Origin: Ectopseudomonas composti | GTDB taxonomy: Bacteria; Pseudomonadota; Gammaproteobacteria; Pseudomonadales; Pseudomonadaceae | Assembly: GCF_001567565.1 (NCBI RefSeq) | Contig: NZ_LSSW01000013.1 | Span: 186,001 to 250,000, forward strand | Direction: 5' to 3' | DNA: 64,000 nucleotides | Part shown: positions 42,196-49,741 of the stretch, in pieces | How positions within the stretch are numbered: the first letter of the stretch is position 1 | Layout of the letters: every line of letters begins with the position of its first letter | Notes under the pieces: generated by a model | The model's input: only the letters and a program-made list of their open reading frames with translations | Told to the model about the DNA's origin: nothing | Database searches by the model: none | Position numbers and translations under genes: made by a program

Positions 42196-42212
42196 CTGAC
42201 AGGATCTGTCAG
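42196..42212. promoter_or_regulatory. YafY/WYL operator palindrome
   Basis: CTGACAG GAT CTGTCAG is a perfect 7-bp inverted repeat, 10 bases upstream of the regulator ATG and 44 bases from the divergent VOC gene. Sequences of this kind are common upstream of YafY-family genes. Confidence 0.75.
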
Positions 42213-42255
42213 TAGGGTCGACTAACGTGAGCCTTCCATTCTCAGGAGGTCCACG

Positions 42256-42627
42256 ATGAACCGTCCCAATCTGTTAATCCTCTACGTTGCCGACCCACTG
42301 CGCAGCAGCGCCTTCTACCGGCAACTGCTGCAACAGGCGCCCACCAGCGAGTTTCCCAGCTTTGTGTCCTTTGCGCTGAGCGACCAGCTGCACCTGGGGC
42401 TGTGGTCGGAGCAGGCGGACAATTTCCAGTCATCCGGCAATGGCCACCGCAGCGAGTTCGGTTACCAGGTCGAGCGTGAGGCCGATGTCGAAATGCTCTA
42501 CGAGCGTTGGCAGGCGTTGGGCGTCGAGATTGAGCAACCCCTGGCCCGTGCGGTGTTCGGGCCGACCTTCGTCGCGCTCGACCCGGACGGCCACCGGCTG
42601 CGCGTGTGCATGCGCGATGCCAGCTGA
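42256..42627 (+). CDS. VOC-family (glyoxalase/bleomycin-resistance-like) protein
   Basis: A 123-residue VOC protein: NLLILYVADPLRSSAFYRQL (first beta-alpha module), FALSDQLHLGLWSEQ, and FGPTFVALDPDGHRLRVCMR (closing module). It should form a dimer that binds a small molecule or metal-dependent substrate; dioxygenase, lyase and drug-binding roles all occur in the family. AGGAGG is positioned well upstream of the ATG at 42256. Co-location with a WYL regulator suggests an inducible detoxification role. Confidence 0.88.
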   Translation: MNRPNLLILYVADPLRSSAFYRQLLQQAPTSEFPSFVSFALSDQLHLGLWSEQADNFQSSGNGHRSEFGYQVEREADVEMLYERWQALGVEIEQPLARAVFGPTFVALDPDGHRLRVCMRDAS

Positions 42628-42661
42628 TCGCCGCTGCTGATGGCGCTTGGCGCCTGATGGA

Positions 42662-42682
42662 GCCCCACGCTCGGCGTGGGGC
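42662..42682. terminator. Bidirectional hairpin between VOC and GNAT genes
   Basis: GCCCCACGC, TCG and GCGTGGGGC: a perfect 9-bp stem with a 3-base loop between convergent genes; no T-tract. Confidence 0.6.
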
Positions 42683-42688
42683 ATCGCC

Positions 42689-43384
42689 TCAATGCAGCGC
42701 GCGCGAGGGCAGGCGCTCGTCGACCAGTTGTTGCGCCTGCAGGGCAAGCGCATCGAGATGTGCATCGCGCTGTTTTTCCGCCTGCTGCATGGCGCGCTGG
42801 CCGTGCTGCTTGAGCAGGTAGGCGTGGATCTGCCTGACCTCGGTGGAGGCGAACACCGGCGCCAGGTCCGCCACGGCCACCATACCGCTGGAGCGATAGT
42901 CGCGGCTGTTCATCAGCACCTGCGCGCCTTGAGCGGCCAGCACCTGCAGGCCCAGCGCCTCGAACAGCGGCACCTTGTCTGCCGCACAGGCCAGTTCCAG
43001 ATGCGGCCGATGTGCCAGCACGCGCTGCAGCAGCGCGCGGCCGATGCCCTGACGGCGGTGTGCGGCATCTACCGCCAGATAGGCAAGGGTGCAGGCGGCA
43101 GCATCATCGGGGCTGGGCAGGTACAGGGCAAAACCCATTACGCGGGCCGGGTCTTCATCGTCCAGTGCCAGCAGCAACTGCACCGGGCCTTCGGCCTCGC
43201 CGTTCATGCTCTGCAGGTGCAGATGCACCTCGTAGCCGATCACATACTGGTACAGCTGAAACAACGGGTTGCTCGGCTGCAGTGGCACCACGCTGACGTC
43301 ACCGAAGTAGTCCACCACCATCTGCAGCACCTGACTCTTCAGGGACTCGGGCGGCGGGCTGCTGAGGTGGGAGAGGGTAAACAT
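42689..43384 (-). CDS. GNAT-family acetyltransferase with C-terminal helical extension
   Basis: A 231-residue protein. The GNAT core lies at about residues 60-155, with motif A as LAYLAVDAAHRRQGIGRALL (R-x-x-G-x-G/A). After the core, a 60-residue charged, helical tail rich in Gln (KQHGQRAMQQAEKQRDAHLD) is unusual for a GNAT. The substrate is unknown. The ATG at 43384 starts MFTLSHLSSP. It converges on the VOC gene. Confidence 0.83.
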   Translation of the reverse strand: MFTLSHLSSPPPESLKSQVLQMVVDYFGDVSVVPLQPSNPLFQLYQYVIGYEVHLHLQSMNGEAEGPVQLLLALDDEDPARVMGFALYLPSPDDAAACTLAYLAVDAAHRRQGIGRALLQRVLAHRPHLELACAADKVPLFEALGLQVLAAQGAQVLMNSRDYRSSGMVAVADLAPVFASTEVRQIHAYLLKQHGQRAMQQAEKQRDAHLDALALQAQQLVDERLPSRALH

Positions 43385-43462
43385 CGGCAGATCGGCTCCG
43401 CGAAAAAGGCGTGGTCGGGCATTGTAACCGCACGCAGCTGCGCTGCCCCTACGGCGCTGTTT

Positions 43463-44272
43463 TCATCCGCCGCTGATGCTCGCCGCAGTGGCGCGCTGCG
43501 TGTTCAATCTGCTGTTAGCCGCATTGCGACATCCGTGTTGTTCAGCTCTCGCCAGATAGTCTGCGGCTTTAACTGGATCGCTGCCGCGCATGTATATGGC
43601 GAGCATGAAAAACGCCTCTGCTCTTGTCTCTTCAAGTGTCATTAGTGGAGGGGAGAGCGCTTGCATACGTTGCAGTGGCGTCAACTGCTCAAGACCGTTG
43701 AACAGGCTGTCGATGTCACGCACGGGGCAACTGGGTAATACAAAACCTACCAGTGGATAGAAAGAGGTATAACGGTCCGTCATCTCAACGGTCACTGCCA
43801 GCTGTGCATGCGCCTGTTCAACTGCCTTGAGCATGGCTGAAAAGCCTTTTTCCTTGTTCAAGGTTGAGCAGTAACTGGCTTGAGCGAGGGCTGCTGCTTG
43901 CAGGCTCTGTTTTGCCGCCTGGGCCAGTAATCTGCAGGCCTCCAGTTTTATGCCGTTTTGCTTGTCGCTACTCTGAGCCGCTTGCTGGATGAGGGCGTGC
44001 GCATAGAGAAACTGGCCAGGTGGGAAGCCCAGGTCTGATGAGGCTTTTAATTGCTCAATGTAGGTTGGCGCGTACTCGTTCAGCGATGAACGCGTGGCTC
44101 CGCGGTTTTGCTCGCTCTTGCCGGTTTCTTCGAGCTGCTCCAGGGCCATTACGACCTTTTCGCCGACCTTGATAGCCGCCAGGTACTGATCTAATCCCGG
44201 TTCAGTGTTGGCACTGCCATATGAGCTGTTCAGCAAGCTTGCCAGAAATAGTGTGCAACTGAGCTTTTTCAT
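43463..44272 (-). CDS. Exported helical-repeat hypothetical protein (269 aa)
   Basis: A signal peptide (KKLSCTLFLASLLNSSYGSA) is followed by an all-helical protein with several Ala/Gln-rich amphipathic helices, such as QFLYAHALIQQAAQSS and ACRLLAQAAKQSLQAAALAQ. Pairs of helices recall SEL1/TPR repeats (KAADYLARAEQHGCRNAAN), but the spacing is irregular. Four Cys could form disulfides in the periplasm. Base composition is more AT-rich than the flanking genes and I recognise no family. The start ATG at 44272 opens directly into the signal peptide. It marks the edge of the accessory part of the window. Confidence 0.7.
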   Translation of the reverse strand: MKKLSCTLFLASLLNSSYGSANTEPGLDQYLAAIKVGEKVVMALEQLEETGKSEQNRGATRSSLNEYAPTYIEQLKASSDLGFPPGQFLYAHALIQQAAQSSDKQNGIKLEACRLLAQAAKQSLQAAALAQASYCSTLNKEKGFSAMLKAVEQAHAQLAVTVEMTDRYTSFYPLVGFVLPSCPVRDIDSLFNGLEQLTPLQRMQALSPPLMTLEETRAEAFFMLAIYMRGSDPVKAADYLARAEQHGCRNAANSRLNTQRATAASISGG

Positions 44273-44520
44273 GAAAGTTGGGGTGTCCTGCCCTTTACGC
44301 CTATGTAAACAAGGCCGCACAAGCTGAGTGACGTGGAGGACGATCCGAGCGCCCATCACGGTGGTCTCTACAAGATGGGACCCACTTGCCAGCAAGAGAA
44401 TCGTGCGCGGCAGGAGCCTATACCGTGTCGGCGCTGCTGGTGGTGTTACACGTCACGAGTGAGCGAGCCGGTTGCTCAGTTAATATGGCGCCGTAGCATA
44501 TTCAGAGCCAAAGGAGCCCC

Positions 44521-44844
44521 ATGCCATCGCCGAAACGAAAATACTCAGGCATCGAGCGCGAGCTGATTCGCGCGCTGACCCAGGCCTGTGAAACGGCGAA
44601 AAGCGAAATTGTCGGCTTCCAGTGGCTGACCCATGAGGTGGACTACGAGCGTTTTCCGCAGAGCCTGCGCGTGATCTGGATGTTCGATAGCGAGGCGCAC
44701 AAGGCCGGTTCGGACAAGGCGAGAATGCTGGCGCTGACCCAGGCGGCCTTCGAGGAAGTGGGCATCAGCGTTACCAGCATCGCCGAACACGTCGCGTTCG
44801 CCGTCGAGCAACCGGCAAGGGGCAAACGTGGCCAAGGACATTGA
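44521..44844 (+). CDS. Conserved-looking hypothetical protein (107 aa)
   Basis: A 107-residue soluble protein: SGIERELIRALTQACETAKS, FQWLTHEVDYERFPQSLRVI and KARMLALTQAAFEEVGISVT. It has an alternating helix-strand layout and a basic tail. No domain I recognise; similar proteins are, I believe, common in Pseudomonas beside a DUF1289 gene. The stop overlaps the start of the next gene by 17 bases, which suggests translational coupling. The ATG at 44521 follows AAAGGAG. Confidence 0.78.
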   Translation: MPSPKRKYSGIERELIRALTQACETAKSEIVGFQWLTHEVDYERFPQSLRVIWMFDSEAHKAGSDKARMLALTQAAFEEVGISVTSIAEHVAFAVEQPARGKRGQGH

Positions 44845-45016
44845 AAACCCCTGCCTATCGCTGTGTCAGCTCAACAGCGAGTTGTGCGTCAGCTGTGGGC
44901 GCACGCGCGAGGAAATCCGCAAATGGCGGGGCATGAAACGGCCGGAAAAAATGGCGACCGTGCAGCGGGCGGCAGCGCGAATGAAAGCGATAGCCAAGAA
45001 GAAGAGCAAGGGCTAG
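44828..45016 (+). CDS. DUF1289 small Cys-rich protein
   Basis: A 62-residue protein with the DUF1289 signature NPCLSLCQLNSELCVSCGRT, followed by EEIRKWRGM. The four Cys probably bind zinc. A basic tail follows. The GTG start at 44828 lies inside the end of the upstream gene, so translation is probably coupled to it. DUF1289 proteins are often annotated as Fe-S or oxidoreductase-associated, without proof. Confidence 0.88.
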   Translation: MAKDIENPCLSLCQLNSELCVSCGRTREEIRKWRGMKRPEKMATVQRAAARMKAIAKKKSKG

Positions 45017-45065
45017 CGAGCGGTTGACCGTTCCCGCGCAGTGCGGAGGAACGATCACGCGTCGG

Positions 45066-45812
45066 TCAGTTGTTCAGGTAGCGGGCGGCCACCTGATCGA
45101 TGAAGCCTTCCTTGCGCATCTGATCCAGAGCGCTTTGCAGTTTCTGCACGACTTCATCCGGGGTTTCCTTGTTCATCGCCAGGTAGAGCTGCGTGCTGCT
45201 GATGGCAAAGGCCACTTCCAGCTTGCCGATACCGGCCTTGCCGGCCTCGTAGTTGCCTGCCGGGTTGGTGGTCGCCCACAGGTCAAATTCACCGGCTTGC
45301 AGCTTGGCTGGCGCGTTGCTCAAGACGTTCTTCACGGTAAAGTTTCGCTGGGTCAGATACTGGCTGACACTGGTGCCGGCGACCGAACCAACACGGTACG
45401 TGCGGGCGTCGTCGAGGCTGTTCAGCGTGATCGGGTTGCCGGGTATCTTCAGCAGCACCAGCTGGATTTCACTCAACGGCCCGACCCACTTGAAGCGCGA
45501 CTCGCGATCTGCCGAGCGGCTGAGCGAGTACACGGCAAAGTCGGGCTGCTTTTCGGCCATCTCCTGCAGGCGGCTCCAGGGGAACCGCAGCGTCATCTGG
45601 TACGGCACCTCGGCCCGCTTGAACATCTCGACCACCACCTCCTTGTCGATCCCTTCGATACCGTCCTCGCGTTCGAAGTTCTTGGCATTGGTCGACATGC
45701 TGAATGGCGGATAATTTTGCGTCAGGATCTGAACCACATTGGCCGCCTGGGCGGTGCCCGCGAACAGGGGCAGTAGTGCGATTGCTACGCGGCGGATCGT
45801 CTTGTTAAGCAT
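45066..45812 (-). CDS. Periplasmic solute-binding protein, family 3
   Basis: A 248-residue exported protein: signal peptide RRVAIALLPLFAGTAQA, then VVQILTQNYPPFSMSTNAKN and GIDKEVVVEMFKRAEVPYQM (ligand lobe 1), and YRVGSVAGTSVSQYLTQRN (lobe 2, about residues 125-143). It ends with QMRKEGFIDQVAARYLN, the usual SBP_bac_3 close. As with the protein at 4496 there is no adjacent permease. The ligand is probably an amino acid or related compound. GGAAC lies just upstream of the ATG at 45812. Confidence 0.87.
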   Translation of the reverse strand: MLNKTIRRVAIALLPLFAGTAQAANVVQILTQNYPPFSMSTNAKNFEREDGIEGIDKEVVVEMFKRAEVPYQMTLRFPWSRLQEMAEKQPDFAVYSLSRSADRESRFKWVGPLSEIQLVLLKIPGNPITLNSLDDARTYRVGSVAGTSVSQYLTQRNFTVKNVLSNAPAKLQAGEFDLWATTNPAGNYEAGKAGIGKLEVAFAISSTQLYLAMNKETPDEVVQKLQSALDQMRKEGFIDQVAARYLNN

Positions 45813-46205
45813 GGGCAGTTCCTTGTGACCTTGGTTGTCGTGACGCGAACGTTCTGCGGTTCGCTGTCCAATTTGATGCGTGAGGTTGAAGTCGGCCGAA
45901 CGGATTGCGCGCCATGCCTTCTTCACGCGCAGTCGGGTTCGATGGGCGGCAGGCATGCAGCGGTCACGCAACAGAACTCATTAGCGCAACCTTCACTCGA
46001 CCGAGGCGGGCGCCGGCTGGGCGGGCATTGTTAGGTAAACGCGAGCGGGTAGCAGCTGTTGGATGAATGCCATGAGGTTTGCATCACACCTTCCAGCTCG
46101 GTAATCGTCAGTGGAGTGACTAATTGGTCATCGATGGCGGCCATGGGCGTGATTGGGAGCCAGAGTCTGAAGCGGTTGTCCGCGCTACTCGCCAGAATGG
46201 AACTG
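45813..46205. other. Gene-poor intergenic stretch at the edge of the accessory block
   Basis: Between the solute-binding protein and the small lipoprotein gene there is no frame with a ribosome binding site and family resemblance. A short frame ending at 46250 reads like degraded coding sequence running into the repeat at 46206. Confidence 0.45.
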
Positions 46206-46270
46206 TTGCTACGTGACGGGGTTCACCTGCAAGTTCGGGTGCTGGAGTAGATTTGTGGGGGACTCCTCAG
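46206..46270. repeat. Degenerate direct repeat, left copy
   Basis: It begins TTGCTACGTGACG and includes TCGGGTGCTGG and TTTGTGGG. The same order of blocks occurs at 46799-46857 in the same orientation. The two copies flank the small lipoprotein gene. Confidence 0.6.
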
Positions 46271-46363
46271 GGGCTGTCCCCGATTGCGCTACGATTGCGC
46301 TATCAAAAGGTGCCTAGCAACCCTGTTAGGCTTGGCGACCATTAAACGACAAGGGACTTGACG

Positions 46364-46717
46364 ATGAGTACATTGAAACTGGCTAGCGTATCGCTTCTCG
46401 CTGTGGCGAGCTTCGGCTGCGCCTCCACTGGCCAGCAGATCGATACCAGAGGGCTGACGCTGGTGGAGGAAAACCACGCCACGGTCGAGCATGGGGCTCA
46501 GCGATACATACTCGATAGTTTTATCGTGCCGTTTCAGCAGCCGTACTACATCCGCGTTCAGCGTGAGGCACCTGGCCCGCTATCAAGCGCGGAAGCAGTC
46601 AGCATAGCCAAGGCCTACATCGAACCAAGAGGCTGTACACAGCCACTGGTTCGCCGTCCGGACCTAGATCGCGTCAATGGTGATAAAACCCAGTGGCTGA
46701 TCGGTATCGAGTGCTAA
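46364..46717 (+). CDS. Small exported lipoprotein, unknown function (117 aa)
   Basis: The signal peptide LKLASVSLLAVASFGCAS ends in a lipobox-like ASFGC, so the protein is probably lipidated and anchored in the envelope. The mature part of about 98 residues has HGAQRYILDSFIVPFQQPYY and SSAEAVSIAKAYIEPRGC. Two further Cys are near the C-terminus (RGCTQP, GIEC). No known domain. Flanked by degenerate direct repeats on both sides, it looks like a mobile or duplicated cassette. The ATG at 46364 has AAGGGAC upstream. Confidence 0.75.
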   Translation: MSTLKLASVSLLAVASFGCASTGQQIDTRGLTLVEENHATVEHGAQRYILDSFIVPFQQPYYIRVQREAPGPLSSAEAVSIAKAYIEPRGCTQPLVRRPDLDRVNGDKTQWLIGIEC

Positions 46718-46746
46718 TCCTATATCCATATTTGGTTTCGTAGCTC

Positions 46747-46776
46747 GTAGGGGGGATGGCACTTTTTTCATCTCCC
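46747..46776 (+). repeat. GTAGGG hairpin repeat, copy B
   Basis: GTAGGGGGGATG and TTTTTTCATCTCCC form an imperfect hairpin. It aligns with copies at 3293, 48449 and, inverted, 59094. It is just downstream of the lipoprotein stop and could serve as a terminator. Confidence 0.55.
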
Positions 46777-46798
46777 GTCAGCGGTTATCCGGGCTACT

Positions 46799-46857
46799 TG
46801 CTACGTGACGAGTTTAACTGTCGGGCGCTGGGGTAAATGTGTGGGAGTTCTTCAGAA
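46799..46857. repeat. Degenerate direct repeat, right copy
   Basis: TTGCTACGTGACGAGTTTAA followed by TCGGGCGCTGGGGTAAATG mirrors the blocks at 46206-46270 with several substitutions and a few missing bases. Confidence 0.6.
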
Positions 46858-46925
46858 CCCTTATCACCAGTCGGATCGCGACAAAATACTGGGAAGTTTT
46901 AAACAAGGGAATTGGAGAAAGTTGA

Positions 46926-47405
46926 GTGGGAGCAAAAAAAGCCGCTGCAAAACCAACGATTTTGGCTAGCGTCAATCGCCGGTTGGCAGCACGCCTGATT
47001 GATTGCGCAATCGCTGTGCTGATCTTTTTGACCGTCAAATTCGGCGCCGGAGCATTGTCTGCCGTCGTGTCTGCAATCACCCCTAAAACGGTTCTTCTCT
47101 TGGCATGTTTTTCTGGCTTTACTTATTTCTTGCTGGCGGATGCGTTGCCCAACGGCCAAAGCCTGGGCAAGCGCCTGTTAAGCATCGCCACGGTCGACCA
47201 AAAGACGCTCAAGGGCTGCAGCGTTTCGCAGTCTTTTACCCGAAATTCAGGCGTACTGATGATTGTCGATTGGGTGTGGATTTTCATGGAGTCACGTACA
47301 CGTTTGGGCGACATGTTCGCCAAGACGATCGTGATCCAGACTGGAAATCTGACGAGCGTTCGCGGCATTACTGATATTTATAGCAATGGCAAATCCAGGG
47401 GCTGA
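46926..47405 (+). CDS. RDD-family membrane protein
   Basis: A 159-residue protein. The RDD signature is NRRLAARLIDCAIAVLIFLT (Arg and Asp in the first helix). It is followed by helices TVLLLACFSGFTYFLLADAL and GVLMIVDWVWIFME, and the loop NGQSLGKRLLSIATVD, all standard for RDD. A basic N-terminal tail (GAKKAAAKPTI) precedes it. RDD proteins are small transporter- or ion-related membrane proteins of mixed function. The GTG at 46926 is supported by GGAGAAAG. Composition is moderately AT-rich. Confidence 0.85.
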   Translation: MGAKKAAAKPTILASVNRRLAARLIDCAIAVLIFLTVKFGAGALSAVVSAITPKTVLLLACFSGFTYFLLADALPNGQSLGKRLLSIATVDQKTLKGCSVSQSFTRNSGVLMIVDWVWIFMESRTRLGDMFAKTIVIQTGNLTSVRGITDIYSNGKSRG

Positions 47406-47439
47406 CACTGGCTAGACTCTGTAGGAGCCGTCGTCGAGC

Positions 47440-47497
47440 GAAGGCCAGGCAAGGCGAAATTGCTCGAAGAAGCGCAGTTTAAGTGCTGCAAAATCGC
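47440..47497. repeat. Partial copy of the MITE-like dispersed repeat
   Basis: CAAGGCGAAA and AAGCGCAGTTTA in the same order as in copy 1 (6490-6525) mark a left-half fragment. The aminotransferase pseudogene begins immediately after it. Confidence 0.55.
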
Positions 47498-47799
47498 GGG
47501 CACCTGAGTGAAGGCACCATATGGAACCTGGCTTTCTGGAATGGTGAGACGGTGATCTGGCCTGAGGCCGAGATGCTCAAAGGCACCAATCAATTTGCCC
47601 GCCTCGGCGCGCCGCAGCGTACTGAGCTGATCACGCTGGAGCGGGTGAAGGCGCTTTCCGGTGCCGCCGTGATGAATTCATGGACACCGGGGCGGGGATT
47701 CCGGTCACTGCCATTGCCGCTCATACGCTCGCTGAGGCAAGGCCGTTCATCGAGTTGCTGCACAAGGCCCATGAGGCTGAGCCGGCCGACGTGCCTTGA
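47498..47799 (+). pseudogene. Class IV aminotransferase C-terminal fragment (frameshifted)
   Basis: The first frame reads HLSEGTIWNLAFWNGETVIW and LERVKALSGAAVMNSWTPG, the C-terminal part of PLP-dependent class IV aminotransferases. After a frameshift near 47690 the second frame continues IPVTAIAAHTLAEARPFIEL and ends in a TGA at 47797. The N-terminal half including the PLP lysine is missing, and about 8 codons appear deleted after EAEMLKGT. It cannot be functional. It is directly joined to a dispersed-repeat fragment. Confidence 0.75.
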
Positions 47800-47861
47800 G
47801 ATTGGCGCAAGGCGGGCAGGGTGGATGCTCCTGTGTCCATCCACCCTCTGAGTGGCCATTG

Positions 47862-48323
47862 TCAGGCAGGACGGTAAGGCATCCAGGTATCGCCTTGCCA
47901 ATGCAGAAGCGACAGCCCCTGACGGTTCTCGCGCCTCGGGCGTCGCTCGGTAGCCTGTTCGGCTTCGCGCAGCATCGGTACCACGTCGGCGGTGATCCAG
48001 CGGCGGATGCAGCGGTTCTCCGGGTGGTAGTAGTGGATCAGCGCGGCATAGACGCCGGATTCGCTGATCAGCCGTGTCGTCTCCGCTTGACCATGGGTGT
48101 TGAGCACCACGGCATCGATTAGCTGGTCGGCATCGAGTGTGCGTGTAGCGCGTTCGTCCAGATGCGGTTGGCCGATCAGCCGACCAAGATCCGTTGAGCA
48201 GAACCAGCATTGCTGTTCGATCAGCAGCGCGCGTAGTTGGCGGCGGTGGCGGGTGAAGGTCTGGGGGATCAGGATTTCGCCGGCAAGGGCGGGGATTTCT
48301 GGGGATGCGGATTGGGTAGGCAT
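47862..48323 (-). CDS. BRO-N domain protein (phage antirepressor-like)
   Basis: A 153-residue protein with a BRO family N-terminal domain: IEQQCWFCSTDLGRLIGQPH, DADQLIDAVVLNTHGQAET, and RLISESGVYAALIHYYHPEN (about residues 35-100), ending RRWITADVVPML. In phages this domain binds DNA and is joined to an antirepressor C-terminus; here only a short basic tail follows. No other phage gene is near. GAGG with an 8-base gap supports the ATG at 48323 (MPTQSAS) over that at 48329. It is probably a chromosomal orphan of phage origin. Confidence 0.82.
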   Translation of the reverse strand: MPTQSASPEIPALAGEILIPQTFTRHRRQLRALLIEQQCWFCSTDLGRLIGQPHLDERATRTLDADQLIDAVVLNTHGQAETTRLISESGVYAALIHYYHPENRCIRRWITADVVPMLREAEQATERRPRRENRQGLSLLHWQGDTWMPYRPA

Positions 48324-48448
48324 ATCCATTACCTCAATGGAATACACCGCTGCTTTCGGGAGCAGTATTGCCGCTGCGTGAAGCGTTTCTTAGGCGCTGT
48401 GGCCCAGATTAGTGATGTGGGCTTAGACGGTCAACGACGGTGGCTTTT

Positions 48449-48478
48449 GTAGGGAAGATGACGCTCTTTTCATCCTCC
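48449..48478 (+). repeat. GTAGGG hairpin repeat, copy C
   Basis: GTAGGGAAGATGACGCTC followed by TTTTCATCCTCC. It keeps the GATGA/TCATC stem of the family and precedes the 638-bp TIR element. Confidence 0.55.
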
Positions 48479-48549
48479 GTGGCGGTAGTTGTACATGTTG
48501 CTCGCTTGGATCGGAGTGAACCCGCCGCTGATGCGTTGATTTGAATACC

Positions 48550-49187
48550 GGTTCCGCCCTTACGGCGGGTCACTTCTGGCAAGCGCCCCAGAAGTAACCA
48601 AGAGGGCTTGCCCCTACCATCCGGCCCGACTTCGTCGGGTTCCCTCGCTCCATCGCTGTTCCAGGGGCCCGCCGCGAAGGGCCATCCCTGGCCCATCGCG
48701 GCTCTCGCGGCATCCATGCCGCTCAACCCCTTACACAACGATTCCACTCGGCCTCCTGACGGGGCGTTTGGCGTCGCCTGCGAGATTGATGTTCCAGCAC
48801 TAAACGAAGCAAGAGCATCGCGGCGTTAGCCGTGATGATCTTGCCTGCCTTTGCCTTTACTCCGCCGTCCACAAAACGTTCAAACGTCGCGATCCCCGAA
48901 TCCCGTCAGGAGGCCGAGTGGAGGTGCTGTGGAGAGGGGCGTTTGGCATGGATGCCAAACGAGGAACGATGGCCGGGGCCGCCTAGGTAGGGATGGCCCT
49001 CCGTGACGACCCTCGGAACAGCGCCGGAGCGAGGGGGGCGCGCAGCGAAACCCGGATGCCGGGCGCGCTTTCTCTTTGGTTACTTTCTGCGCGAGTGAAG
49101 AGAAACGAAGCGAAGCGGAGTAACAGCCGAAGGCTGGCCCTAAGGGCGAGCGAAGCGAGTCAAGTGACTCGCCGTAAGGGCGAAACC
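48550..49187. repeat. 638-bp element with 26-bp terminal inverted repeats, no transposase
   Basis: The left end (48550-48575, GGTTCCGCCCTTACGG onward) and the reverse complement of the right end (49162-49187) match at 24 of 26 bases. Just inside, GAAGTAACCAA (left) faces TTGGTTACTTTC (right), extending the pairing. A nested perfect 21-bp inverted repeat sits at 48743-48763 and 48902-48922. No frame inside resembles a protein. The whole could form a large cruciform or a structured RNA. It fits a non-autonomous element, with function unknown. Confidence 0.7.
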
Positions 49188-49193
49188 AGTAGA

Positions 49194-49228
49194 AGAGCGC
49201 GACGAAGAAAATAAATCTGTCCCTTTTT
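49194..49228. repeat. 35-bp near-perfect direct repeat, left copy
   Basis: AGAGCGCGACGAAGAAAATA and AATCTGTCCCTTTTT. The second copy is at 49883-49917, differing by a few bases. They bracket the AT-rich secreted-protein gene. Confidence 0.7.
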
Positions 49229-49231
49229 GGC

Positions 49232-49741
49232 TCAGCGCTGCGAAATTTCCAGTTCGTCATCCACTTTTTCAAGTCGTAGCGGCAAGGGTGGTTGAGTACT
49301 GAATTCCATGATTCTTTGAATTGATTCGTCCAATTCAGTGTTGGTCATTCCTTGCTCTTCAAGGTAGTAGCGATAACCTTCCAAGTCTTCTTTTTTTAAT
49401 GGGGCTGCAGCCAGGAGTTGAATGCTCTCTTCTTGCAGAAGTGCTTTAGCATCTATGGGGGCATGTCCTATGAAAGGGGTAAGCTGCAGAATCTCTTCTT
49501 TCGTAGGCCTGGTGGTGAACGTCTCTTTGAAGATGGCCGCGTGGTAAGCGTACCGGTTGAAGTCCAGCAGACGGAATACTCGATACTGATTATCTTCTTT
49601 CGTGAGGTAGTAAGCGCCCCATTGAATGTCAATGTCCATCGCTTTTCCTTCATCTTGTGCTGCAAGACAGTTCAGTGAGTAGAGCATGGCGCCTAGCAGG
49701 GCAAGTATTAGGCTTATTCTGTTCCGGATCTTAACGTGCAT
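49232..49741 (-). CDS. AT-rich exported hypothetical protein (169 aa)
   Basis: A signal peptide (ISLILALLGAMLYSLNCLAA) is followed by about 140 residues: IDIQWGAYYLTKEDNQYRVF, LLDFNRYAYHAAIFKETFTT and LAAAPLKKEDLEGYRYYLEE. Base composition is clearly more AT-rich than the core genes. No domain I recognise. The ATG at 49741 (MHVKIRN) follows GAAGAGA; an in-frame ATG at 49756 would add MEETA. It is enclosed by near-identical 35-bp direct repeats, so it looks like a transferred cassette gene. Confidence 0.7.
   Translation of the reverse strand: MHVKIRNRISLILALLGAMLYSLNCLAAQDEGKAMDIDIQWGAYYLTKEDNQYRVFRLLDFNRYAYHAAIFKETFTTRPTKEEILQLTPFIGHAPIDAKALLQEESIQLLAAAPLKKEDLEGYRYYLEEQGMTNTELDESIQRIMEFSTQPPLPLRLEKVDDELEISQR

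Noticed and set aside
46059..46250. 63-codon plus-strand frame
   Set aside because: No ribosome binding site or family; its end lies in a degenerate direct repeat, so at most it is decayed coding sequence.
47862..48323. Prophage or phage remnant suggested by the BRO-N gene
   Set aside because: No integrase, structural, lysis or repressor gene and no att-like repeats are near; a single orphan domain does not make a prophage.
48409..49272. Several frames of 70-130 codons inside the 638-bp TIR element
   Set aside because: They arise from the palindromic GC-rich element on both strands. None has a ribosome binding site or a domain; such calls are common artefacts for this type of repeat.
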